From contig CAJMRE010000034.1 of assembly GCA_905215755.1 (NCBI GenBank), positions 1-19,540 of the forward strand: DNA of 19,540 bases, written 5' to 3'. Each line of letters begins with the position of its first letter. The stretch's first letter is position 1. Under the pieces are notes generated by a model. That model saw only the letters and a program-made list of their open reading frames with translations, made no database searches and was not told the DNA's origin. This document shows positions 13,730-19,540 of the stretch, piece by piece. The position numbers were made by a program, and so were the translations under genes. The stretch comes from an uncultured bacterium (GTDB lineage: Bacteria; Actinomycetota; Coriobacteriia; Coriobacteriales; Coriobacteriaceae).

Positions 13730-13856
13730 GGCGACTCCTTTGCATTTGGCGAATCCGCTCCATTGTAATGGCGCAGCTCTCAACACGCCGCGCACGCCGG
13801 AGCTCGAAATCGATTGGAAAGGCTGCGCGGCGCCGGTGCGGCCTCGCTTGCTCTCA

Positions 13857-13921
13857 AAATATGTACATCAGCCTCCAAAAGCTGCAAAAAATGACATGTT
13901 TGGAGGCTGATGTACATGTTT
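13857..13921. repeat. Palindromic element in the hisJ-larC2 gap
   Basis: Arms of 19 bases, 13861-13879 (ATGTACATCAGCCTCCAAA) and 13899-13917, are exact reverse complements around a 19-base AT-rich spacer. Pairing extends weakly outward to 13857/13921. The roughly 300-base gap (13730-14027) that contains it holds no convincing gene. Its only other notable site is a 10-bp palindrome CATTGTAATG at 13761-13770, upstream of hisJ. No T run follows in either direction, so it is not an obvious terminator. Confidence 0.8.
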
Positions 13922-14027
13922 GGATAGGGGCGAGGGCGGCGACGGACGAAAGTCACGCCTGTGCCACGTCCGATGTGCTAGCGTTTGAGTGAGCAAAACG
14001 AGTCCGTGCGGAAAGGATCCAGACCGT

Positions 14028-14513
14028 ATGCAATGCGATAGCACATTCCCGCTGTCTCGCGAGACCGATGCGCCCGAAACTATCGTCAAGCTGGAGTGCG
14101 ACATCGATGACGCGTCGCCCGAGGTGCTCGCCTACGCCGCCGACCGCCTGCGCGAGGCCGGCGCCCGCGAGGTGCACTGGCTGCCCCTTTACTGCAAAAA
14201 GGGCCGCCCCGGATGGCAGTTGCAGGTGATCTGCTCGCACGAGGATATCGAGCGCTTGCAGACGATTATCTTTTTGGAGACCACGACCAACGCCGTTCGT
14301 CGCCAGGTGATGGAACGCGTTTGCCTGCCGCGCCGATTCGAGCAGGTGGTGACGCCTTGGGGTGAGGTATCCGTTAAGGTGGCGACCCTGCCTGACGGCA
14401 GCGAGCGCGCGGCTCCCGAGTACGAGAATTGCGCCCGTCTTGCCCGCGAACATGACGTGCCGCTCCAACGCGTGATGCAGGCGGCTCAGAGCGCGGCGCT
14501 GCGATTCGAGTAA
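14028..14513 (+). CDS. Stand-alone LarC C-terminal domain (nickel-pincer cofactor, DUF111 family)
   Basis: Matches the C-terminal half (LarC2) of LarC, the CTP-dependent nickel-insertion enzyme that finishes the nickel-pincer cofactor of lactate racemase and relatives. Signatures: VKLECDIDDASPEVLAYAAD (20-39), WLPLYCKKGRPGWQLQVIC (51-69), IFLETTTNAVRR (81-92) and APEYENCARLA (129-139). The 161-residue product starts at ATG 14028, with AAGGAT upstream. An in-frame GTG at 13989 lacks a site. The N-terminal LarC1 domain is absent from the window. In Lactobacillus plantarum LarC1 and LarC2 are made by frameshifting, so a separate LarC2 gene is unusual. Function in cofactor assembly is inference. 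Confidence 0.8.
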   Translation: MQCDSTFPLSRETDAPETIVKLECDIDDASPEVLAYAADRLREAGAREVHWLPLYCKKGRPGWQLQVICSHEDIERLQTIIFLETTTNAVRRQVMERVCLPRRFEQVVTPWGEVSVKVATLPDGSERAAPEYENCARLAREHDVPLQRVMQAAQSAALRFE

Positions 14514-14586
14514 CACGGTAGATGGGCTCCATATCCGCCAGATCCCGTATTCAGCCCCTAGCAACCCCACTCCGAAAGGACTCCCC

Positions 14587-15135
14587 ATGAAATACCTCAT
14601 CGCCTCCGACATCCATGGCTCGGCATACTGGGCCGAGCGCCTCTGCACCGCCATCGAATCCGAGCAGCCCGACCGCATTGTGCTGCTGGGCGACCTGCTC
14701 TACCACGGCCCGCGCAACGACCTGCCGCGCGACTACGCCCCCAAGCGTGTGATTCCGCTGCTCAACGCCCTGGCCGACCGCATTATCGCGGTGCGCGGCA
14801 ACTGCGACGCCGAGGTCGACCAGATGGTCCTCGACTTCCCCGTCATGGCCGACTACGCCACGCTGTTTGACGAGACCGGCCGTGAACTGTTCCTGACGCA
14901 CGGCCACGTCTTTGGCGCTGGCATGCATAACAGCGTCGACCACGCACCCGCGCTGCCCGAGGGTTCCGCGCTCGTCTACGGTCACACGCACGTCAAGGTC
15001 AACGAGGAAAGCGCCGCGCACCCGGGTCTGTGGCTCTTCAACCCCGGCAGCGTGAGCATCCCCAAGGACGGCTCGCACAGCTACGGCATCTACGAGGGCG
15101 GCACGTTCCGCCACGTGGTCATGGAGGAGGACTAA
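14587..15135 (+). CDS. yfcE: YfcE-type metallophosphodiesterase
   Basis: Calcineurin-like phosphoesterase of the YfcE/MJ0936 group, a cytoplasmic phosphodiesterase with unknown natural substrate. The two-metal site is complete: Asp8 and His10 (SDIHGS), Asp36 (LLGDLLYHGP), Asn72 (RGNCD), His105 (LTHGH), His133 and His135 (YGHTHV). The 182 residues equal the usual length. GAAAGGACT lies before the ATG. Its last codons carry GGAGGAGG, which serves mazG 2 bases downstream, so the two are translationally linked. It may belong with mazG in nucleotide clean-up, but that is only suggested by position. Confidence 0.9.
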   Translation: MKYLIASDIHGSAYWAERLCTAIESEQPDRIVLLGDLLYHGPRNDLPRDYAPKRVIPLLNALADRIIAVRGNCDAEVDQMVLDFPVMADYATLFDETGRELFLTHGHVFGAGMHNSVDHAPALPEGSALVYGHTHVKVNEESAAHPGLWLFNPGSVSIPKDGSHSYGIYEGGTFRHVVMEED

Positions 15136-15137
15136 CC

Positions 15138-15998
15138 ATGGCCGAGCATATGGCTCAGCAAAATGCCGAGGGTTCGCGCGACCTGTCCACGCTGGTAGAC
15201 GCGTCGGCCGAGCTGCAGCATCTGGTGCAGACCATCTGGCGTCTGCGTCAGCCCGATGGCTGCCCGTGGGATCGCGAACAGACGCATCAGAGCATCGGCA
15301 AGAACATGATCGAGGAAGCCTACGAGGCGCTCGATTGCATTGAGGCGGACGACGTGGCGCATCTGCGCGAGGAGCTCGGCGACGTGCTCATGCAGGTCGT
15401 ACTGCATGCGCAGATTGCGGCGGACGCCGGTGAGTTTACGCTGGCCGATGTGGCGCGCGATATCGACGCCAAGCTCATCCGTCGTCACCCGCACGTGTTT
15501 GGCGATGTGGATGCCGATAACTCTGACGAGGTGCTCAAGATTTGGGACGAGGTCAAGCTTGCCGAGAAGGCCGCCAAGGACAAGGCCGTGGCGGCAGGCG
15601 AGGCCGCGCCCGAGGGCCTGCTCGACGGCGTGCCCACGCACCTGCCGGCGCTGATGCAGGCGCAGAAGGTGTCGCGCAAGGCGGCTGCCGTAGGCTTTGA
15701 GTGGGAGACGGTCCAGGACGTGTGGGACGAGGTAGCTGAGGAGCGTGCCGAGTTTGAGGCCGAGGCTCCCGGAACGCCCGAGCGCGAAATGGAGTTTGGT
15801 GATCTGCTCTTTGCCCTGGTCAACGTCGCGCGCAAGGAGGGCATCGACGCCGAGAGCGCCCTGCGCGCGAGCACGGCCAAGTTTCGCCGTCGCTGGGCTG
15901 CGATGGAGCAGATGGCGGCCGATGCCCACGTAGATCTTGCCGAGCTTTCGACCCATGGCCTCAACGACCTGTGGGACGCAGCAAAGGCAGGGGAGTAA
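15138..15998 (+). CDS. mazG: MazG nucleoside triphosphate pyrophosphohydrolase
   Basis: Hydrolyses (d)NTPs to monophosphates and pyrophosphate, clearing damaged or excess nucleotides. The 286-residue protein has two MazG domains. The first has Glu59-Glu60-x-x-Glu63 and Glu79-x-x-Asp82 with the CPWDREQTH lead-in. The second shows VAEERAEFEAE and MEFGDLLFALVNVARKEG. Its metal motif follows GFEWETVQDVWDE. ATG 15138 was chosen because GGAGGAGG lies 7 bases upstream in the yfcE tail. The frame is open further upstream inside yfcE. A strong terminator follows directly. Confidence 0.93.
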   Translation: MAEHMAQQNAEGSRDLSTLVDASAELQHLVQTIWRLRQPDGCPWDREQTHQSIGKNMIEEAYEALDCIEADDVAHLREELGDVLMQVVLHAQIAADAGEFTLADVARDIDAKLIRRHPHVFGDVDADNSDEVLKIWDEVKLAEKAAKDKAVAAGEAAPEGLLDGVPTHLPALMQAQKVSRKAAAVGFEWETVQDVWDEVAEERAEFEAEAPGTPEREMEFGDLLFALVNVARKEGIDAESALRASTAKFRRRWAAMEQMAADAHVDLAELSTHGLNDLWDAAKAGE

Positions 15999-16004
15999 TA
16001 CCGC

Positions 16005-16047
16005 GGGAGCGACGGGACAGACTTGTCCCATCGCTCCCATTATTTTT
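16005..16047 (+). terminator. Rho-independent terminator after mazG
   Basis: GGGAGCGA-C-GGGACA pairs with TGTCCC-A-TCGCTCCC, 14 pairs with one C/A mismatch, around the loop GACT. TTTTT follows at 16043-16047. It lies 6 bases after the mazG stop and just before the enolase promoter region. Confidence 0.88.
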
Positions 16048-16055
16048 AAAAAAGA

Positions 16056-16111
16056 TTGTATCGCTTGGCTAACTTAGGGCATAATGCAAAAAGTGCGACA
16101 AGGCTAACTTA
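16056..16111 (+). promoter_or_regulatory. Candidate enolase promoter with a direct repeat
   Basis: TTGTAT (16056-16061) and CATAAT (16080-16085) are separated by 18 bases and make a plausible sigma70-type promoter. The decamer GGCTAACTTA occurs at 16067-16076 (in the spacer) and again at 16102-16111, 35 bases apart. That is a possible operator pair. The predicted leader to the enolase ATG is about 95 bases. Confidence 0.55.
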
Positions 16112-16187
16112 TGAACCTTCGCGCCGCTGCAGCGTGTAAGCCGCGTCGCCAAGCATTCAACCCGTTTCCAAGTGAGAGGGAGACAAC

Positions 16188-17477
16188 ATGAGCGATATTT
16201 TGGACGTCTACGGTCGCGAGGTGCTCGACAGCCGCGGCAACCCCACCGTCGAGGTCGAGGTCGTGCTCGAGGACGGCAGCTTCGGTCGCGCGATGGTGCC
16301 TTCGGGCGCTTCGACTGGCGCTTTCGAGGCTTGCGAGCTGCGCGACGGTGACAAGGGTCGCTACCTGGGCAAGGGTGTTTTGCAGGCCGTCGAGCACGTC
16401 AACAATGAGTGCGCTAACGCCGTCGTGGGCCTCGATGCCTTCGATCAGCGCGCCGTCGATGCCGCGCTGATCGCCGCGGACGGTACCCCCAACAAGACCA
16501 AGCTCGGCGCCAACGCCATTCTGGGCGTGTCGCTGGCAGTTGCCCGCGCCGCTGCCGAGTCGGCGGGCCTGTCGCTGTACCAGTATCTGGGCGGCGTCAA
16601 CGCCCACCTGCTGCCCACGCCCATGATGAACATCCTCAACGGCGGCGTGCATGCCGACAACAACGTCGACTTCCAGGAGTTCATGATCATGCCGGTGGGC
16701 GCCCCGAGCTTTGCCGAGGGCCTGCGTTGGTGCGCCGAGGTCTACCACACCCTCAAGGGCGTGCTGCACGAGGCCGGCCTGGGCGGCGGCGTGGGCGACG
16801 AGGGCGGCTTCGCGCCCAACCTCAAGACCAATGCCGAGCCGTTCGAGTACATCACCAAGGCCGTGGAGAAGGCCGGCTTTAAGCCCGGCGTCGACTTCAT
16901 GTACGCCATGGATCCGGCGTCCACCGAGTTCTACAACGCCGAGACCGGTATGTACGAGCTCAAGGGCGAGGGCGTGGAGTACACGAGCGCCCAGATGGTT
17001 GATTACTGGGAGAAACTCGTCGACACCTACCCCATCATCTCCATCGAGGACGGCATGGCCGAGGAGGACTGGGACGGCTGGGTTGAGCTCACCCGTCGCA
17101 TTGGCAATAAGGTGCAACTGGTGGGCGACGACTTGTTCGTCACCAACACCGAGCGCCTCAAGAAGGGCATCGAGCTGGGTGCCGCCAACGCGATTCTGGT
17201 CAAGGTCAACCAGATCGGCACGCTCACCGAGTCGCTCGAGGCCATCGAGACCGCCAAGGAGGCCGGCTACGCTTGCATCGTGAGCCACCGCTCCGGCGAG
17301 ACCGAGGACTCCACGATCGCCGACCTGGTCGTGGGCGTCAACGCCGGACAGATCAAGTCGGGCGCCCCGTGCCGCAGCGACCGTATTGCCAAGTACAACC
17401 AGCTCATCCGCATCGAGGACGAGCTCGAGGGCAGCGCGCGCTACGCCGGCAAGTCTGCGTTCTACAACATTCGCTAG
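16188..17477 (+). CDS. eno: Enolase
   Basis: Glycolytic enzyme converting 2-phosphoglycerate to phosphoenolpyruvate. Catalytic and magnesium positions are intact: Glu205 (GDEGGFAP), Glu287 (SIEDGMAEEDW), Asp314 (GDDLFVTN), Lys339 (LVKVNQIGT) and His367 (SHRSGETED). The 429 residues are normal for a bacterial enolase. GAGAGGGAG precedes the ATG. Codon use is strongly biased (Phe nearly always TTC, Asn AAC, Lys AAG), as expected for a highly expressed gene. It has its own promoter and terminator, so it is probably monocistronic. Confidence 0.98.
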   Translation: MSDILDVYGREVLDSRGNPTVEVEVVLEDGSFGRAMVPSGASTGAFEACELRDGDKGRYLGKGVLQAVEHVNNECANAVVGLDAFDQRAVDAALIAADGTPNKTKLGANAILGVSLAVARAAAESAGLSLYQYLGGVNAHLLPTPMMNILNGGVHADNNVDFQEFMIMPVGAPSFAEGLRWCAEVYHTLKGVLHEAGLGGGVGDEGGFAPNLKTNAEPFEYITKAVEKAGFKPGVDFMYAMDPASTEFYNAETGMYELKGEGVEYTSAQMVDYWEKLVDTYPIISIEDGMAEEDWDGWVELTRRIGNKVQLVGDDLFVTNTERLKKGIELGAANAILVKVNQIGTLTESLEAIETAKEAGYACIVSHRSGETEDSTIADLVVGVNAGQIKSGAPCRSDRIAKYNQLIRIEDELEGSARYAGKSAFYNIR

Positions 17478-17550
17478 GCAAGCGGCGTGTGCGGGGGCGG
17501 GACTGACTCGGATTCGCCTCGTTCCCGCCGGGCACTGTTGAGCACCATTG

Positions 17551-17582
17551 GGCGCTGGGCCATACGGCTCAGCGCCTTTTTT
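17551..17582 (+). terminator. Rho-independent terminator after enolase
   Basis: GGCGCTGGGCC pairs with GGCTCAGCGCC, 11 pairs including one G-T wobble, around a 4-base loop (ATAC). TTTTTT follows at 17577-17582. A weaker hairpin (GGCGGGA at 17496-17502 with TCCCGCC at 17523-17529) lies closer to the stop. Confidence 0.93.
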
Positions 17583-17621
17583 ATGTCGAGCAAAGGCTGG
17601 CGAAGGCGGTGCGGGCGCTCG

Positions 17622-17630
17622 TGCTATAAC
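17622..17630 (+). promoter_or_regulatory. Extended -10 promoter for the division gene
   Basis: TGCTATAAC is an extended -10 element (TGn plus TATAAC at 17625-17630). No good -35 is visible 17 bases upstream, as often with extended -10 promoters. It lies after the enolase terminator and 44 bases before the next start codon. Confidence 0.5.
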
Positions 17631-17673
17631 TAAAGGACTTAGCGCAAACAAACCTCAACCGCACAAGGCGCAC

Positions 17674-18435
17674 ATGGATCAGATTTACGACAACAGGTAC
17701 TATTCCGCCGGTTCGCGTGAGCCGTCGCTTCGCCGTGCGCGCACGGTGCAGCTCGGTGGGTCCGCCTACGCCGGTGCCGACCGCTCCGCGCAGCGCCCGA
17801 CAAGCACCTCGCGCCCCAATGCTCAAGTGAATACTTCGACAGATGGACCAGTACGCCCGACACGTTCGTCGCATCCGTCGCGTCCCTCGGCCCAGACGCA
17901 CGACAAAGCGAGCAGGCCTTCGAGCCGTCTTTCGGGCTCGGACTTTATGCGCTACGCCAACGACAACGCGGTGGTTAAGGCAATCTATGACTTTACACAT
18001 GGCTCTCTGCGCCCGCTGTTTATCGGTATCGTGGTGGCGCTGGCGCTCGTGAGCCTGTATTTTCCCGTACGCGACCTGTATGTGGCTAAGCGCTCGAGCG
18101 ATATCTTGGCCAAGCAGGTCGAGATTCGCGAGCAATATAACGACGAGCTGCAAAAAAGCGTCGACAAGCTGCTCTCGGAGGAGGGCATCAAGGACGCGGC
18201 GTCCGAGGACCTGGGCTTGGTGATGCCCGGCGAGAAGAGGATTGAAGTGCAGGGCCTGGACGGCGATTCGGATGCCTCGTCGAGCCAGAAGTCGTCGAAC
18301 GCCAAGAAGGCCAGCGAAGTTGCCAAGGAAATCGAAGAAGTCGGTAAGGACGCGCCGTGGTACATCCAAGCGCTCGACATGCTGTTTGGGTTTAACGGCG
18401 TCGAGGGCCAGACGGTCGTGTCCAACGGCAAATAG
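17674..18435 (+). CDS. FtsB/DivIC-like septum formation protein
   Basis: Predicted bitopic membrane protein of the FtsB/FtsL/DivIC group that links early and late divisome components. The 253-residue protein has an unusual layout. Residues 1-110 are basic, rich in Ser, Pro, Arg and Thr, and probably disordered in the cytoplasm. One membrane segment follows at about 114-132 (PLFIGIVVALALVSLYFPV), then a coiled-coil-like stretch at about 138-168. A GIKDAASEDLGLVMPGEKRI motif then matches the FtsB/DivIC ending (LGLV.PGE). A Ser/Lys/Glu-rich tail and a hydrophobic end follow. Classical FtsB is only 100-130 residues. ATG 17674 has AAGG 6 bases upstream. Position after eno matches the eno-ftsB linkage of many bacteria. 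Confidence 0.82.
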   Translation: MDQIYDNRYYSAGSREPSLRRARTVQLGGSAYAGADRSAQRPTSTSRPNAQVNTSTDGPVRPTRSSHPSRPSAQTHDKASRPSSRLSGSDFMRYANDNAVVKAIYDFTHGSLRPLFIGIVVALALVSLYFPVRDLYVAKRSSDILAKQVEIREQYNDELQKSVDKLLSEEGIKDAASEDLGLVMPGEKRIEVQGLDGDSDASSSQKSSNAKKASEVAKEIEEVGKDAPWYIQALDMLFGFNGVEGQTVVSNGK

Positions 18436-18455
18436 CGCCCGGAGGGGAGCCCGCA

Positions 18456-19457
18456 ATGACAAATTGCAAACGCTATAAGGTAGCCGCGATCGACCTGGGA
18501 ACGGTGTCGTCGCGACTGGTGTTGGCCCAGGTCGAGGGCGGAGCGATTGTGGAATCGTCCAAGCATACCGAGATTACCGACCTGGGCGAGGGCGTGGACG
18601 CGACGGGTCGCTTTTGCGAGGCGGCTGTCGAGCGTGTACTCGCTGCGTGCCGTATGTTTGTGGACGAGGCGCGTACCTTTGGCGCCGCGTGCATCTGCAC
18701 CACGTGCACGAGCGCCGCGCGCGATGCGTCCAACGCCGCCCTGCTGCTGGACGGCCTGCACGAGCTGGGGCTTGAGCCGCAGGTGATTCCGGGTGAGGTC
18801 GAGGCACGCCTGACGTTTTTTGGCGTGGCGCACGACTTTGCCGGCGAGCGCATCATTGTTGCCGATTCGGGCGGCGGATCCACGGAGCTCGCGACGGGCG
18901 TCTATGCGCCGGAGCGTGGCGTCTTTGCGCTAGAAGGGACGCGCTCGCTGGACATTGGCTGCCGCCGCGTGACGGAGCGGTTTTTCTCGACGATGCCACC
19001 CGCACGCGGCGAGCTTGCTGCCGCTGCCGCGTGGGCAGGCGAGCAGTTCGCCGCCTATTTTGAGGGCCTGCCTGTCGACTTTGAGCGCGCCGAGCGCCTC
19101 GTCGCGGTGGGCGGTACCGTTACCACGCTCGTGGCGCTGGTCCACGAACTGGAGCCGTACGACTCGAACTTTGTGCACCTGCGCGAGCTTTCGATGGAGC
19201 AGATTTCGGCCGCTATCGAGCGCATGTCTGCGTTGGATGTTGCAGGCATTGCCGCGTTGCCGGGCGTGCAGCCCAAGCGCGCGAACGTGATCTTGGCAGG
19301 TGCCGTGGTGATTCGCGAGCTCATGCGAGCCGGCGGCTACAAGACGCTCACCGTAAGCGAGAACAGCCTACTCGCTGGCATGGCCGCCACCATCAACGAG
19401 GTTCTCGACGGCGCGACTCCCACCATCGCCTGGACCCCCACTCTCAGCACCCTCTAA
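18456..19457 (+). CDS. Ppx/GppA-family phosphatase
   Basis: ASKHA-fold enzyme predicted to hydrolyse polyphosphate or pppGpp. The 333 residues fit a single-module, actinobacterial-type Ppx without a C-terminal HD domain. Motifs: AIDLGTVSSRL (phosphate loop, 11-21), CTTCTSAARDASN (82-94), IPGEVEARLTF with the catalytic Glu region (111-121), VADSGGGSTEL (135-145) and LVAVGGTVTTL. GGAGGGGAG precedes the ATG, 20 bases after the division gene stop, so the two are probably co-transcribed. Family placement is firm. Which substrate dominates cannot be read from sequence. Confidence 0.9.
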   Translation: MTNCKRYKVAAIDLGTVSSRLVLAQVEGGAIVESSKHTEITDLGEGVDATGRFCEAAVERVLAACRMFVDEARTFGAACICTTCTSAARDASNAALLLDGLHELGLEPQVIPGEVEARLTFFGVAHDFAGERIIVADSGGGSTELATGVYAPERGVFALEGTRSLDIGCRRVTERFFSTMPPARGELAAAAAWAGEQFAAYFEGLPVDFERAERLVAVGGTVTTLVALVHELEPYDSNFVHLRELSMEQISAAIERMSALDVAGIAALPGVQPKRANVILAGAVVIRELMRAGGYKTLTVSENSLLAGMAATINEVLDGATPTIAWTPTLSTL

Positions 19458-19540
19458 ATAATTTGCGGTGAAATACGGACTAAAATGGGGGTGCGGACAG
19501 AAAGTTGGACCGCGGGGCGGTCCGGACTGGAGGTTCGCAT
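19458..19540 (+). other. Probable leader of a following gene, cut by the window edge
   Basis: After the Ppx stop there is a TAAAAT -10-like box (19481-19486) without a good -35. A tight hairpin GGACCGC-GGG-GCGGTCC follows (19507-19523), then GGAGG. The final bases AT may be the first two of an ATG. No T run follows the hairpin, so it reads more as a 5' leader structure than a terminator. Confidence 0.35.

Noticed and set aside
12836..13768. A 310-codon + strand frame opposite the PHP phosphatase
   Set aside because: The minus strand carries all PHP metal motifs in order. The + frame has no family features.
13762..13790. Promoter for hisJ (TACAAT on the minus strand)
   Set aside because: The -10-like box is good but no -35 is present at a workable distance, so it is left as a note only.
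13768..13992. A short + strand frame across the 13861-13917 palindrome
   Set aside because: No ribosome binding site, no homology recognised, and the peptide simply follows the palindrome.
16104..17651. A 515-codon open frame on the minus strand opposite enolase
   Set aside because: It mirrors the enolase codons in GC-rich DNA, shows low-complexity His/Val/Gly-rich sequence without motifs, and runs through the enolase terminator.
1..19540. CRISPR array, tRNA, rRNA, phage or transposase genes
   Set aside because: No regularly spaced repeats, cloverleaf-like sequences, rRNA signatures or mobile-element proteins were seen on either strand.

Overview
This is a high-GC window with dense, short-spaced operons and strong purine-rich ribosome binding sites. 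Gene content and style (mannose-family PTS, fused HisZ-HisG, FtsB with a long basic N-terminus, stand-alone LarC2 domain, many AT-rich palindromes in a GC-rich background) suggest a gut member of the Coriobacteriia, most likely Collinsella or a close relative. That assignment is inference from protein style, not from a marker gene. No rRNA, tRNA, CRISPR array or transposase gene is visible.

Region 1 (1-4249) is a sugar-amine catabolic operon on the + strand. It runs from a 5'-truncated fructoselysine-6-phosphate deglycase (FrlB-like), through mannose-family PTS components EIIA, EIIB, EIIC and EIID, to a FrlC-like epimerase. The set points to uptake and phosphorylation of Amadori products such as fructoselysine by a PTS rather than by a permease plus kinase. 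Two hairpins sit just before the EIIA and FrlC ribosome binding sites and may set the relative output of the genes.

Region 2 (about 4315-13729) is a complete histidine biosynthesis locus. In order: hisZ-hisG fusion, hisD, hisC, hisB, a 31-bp inverted repeat, hisH, hisA, hisF, a second inverted repeat, hisI, an unidentified 75-aa ORF, and hisE. A PHP-type histidinol-phosphate phosphatase lies convergently on the minus strand. Every step from PRPP and ATP to histidine has a candidate enzyme.

Region 3 (13730-14027) is about 300 bases without a gene. It holds a perfect 19-bp palindrome in AT-rich DNA.

Region 4 (14028-16047) carries a stand-alone LarC C-terminal domain protein, a YfcE-type phosphodiesterase and a MazG nucleotide pyrophosphohydrolase. 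It ends in a strong terminator.

Region 5 (16048-19540) carries enolase with its own promoter and terminator, then an FtsB/DivIC-like division protein followed closely by a Ppx/GppA phosphatase. The last bases look like the leader of a further gene whose start codon is cut by the window edge.

The best leads are the PTS-linked fructoselysine operon with an epimerase whose substrate state is unclear, the HisZ-HisG fusion, the small unknown protein embedded in the his operon, the stand-alone LarC2 domain, and the set of unrelated-looking palindromes between genes.
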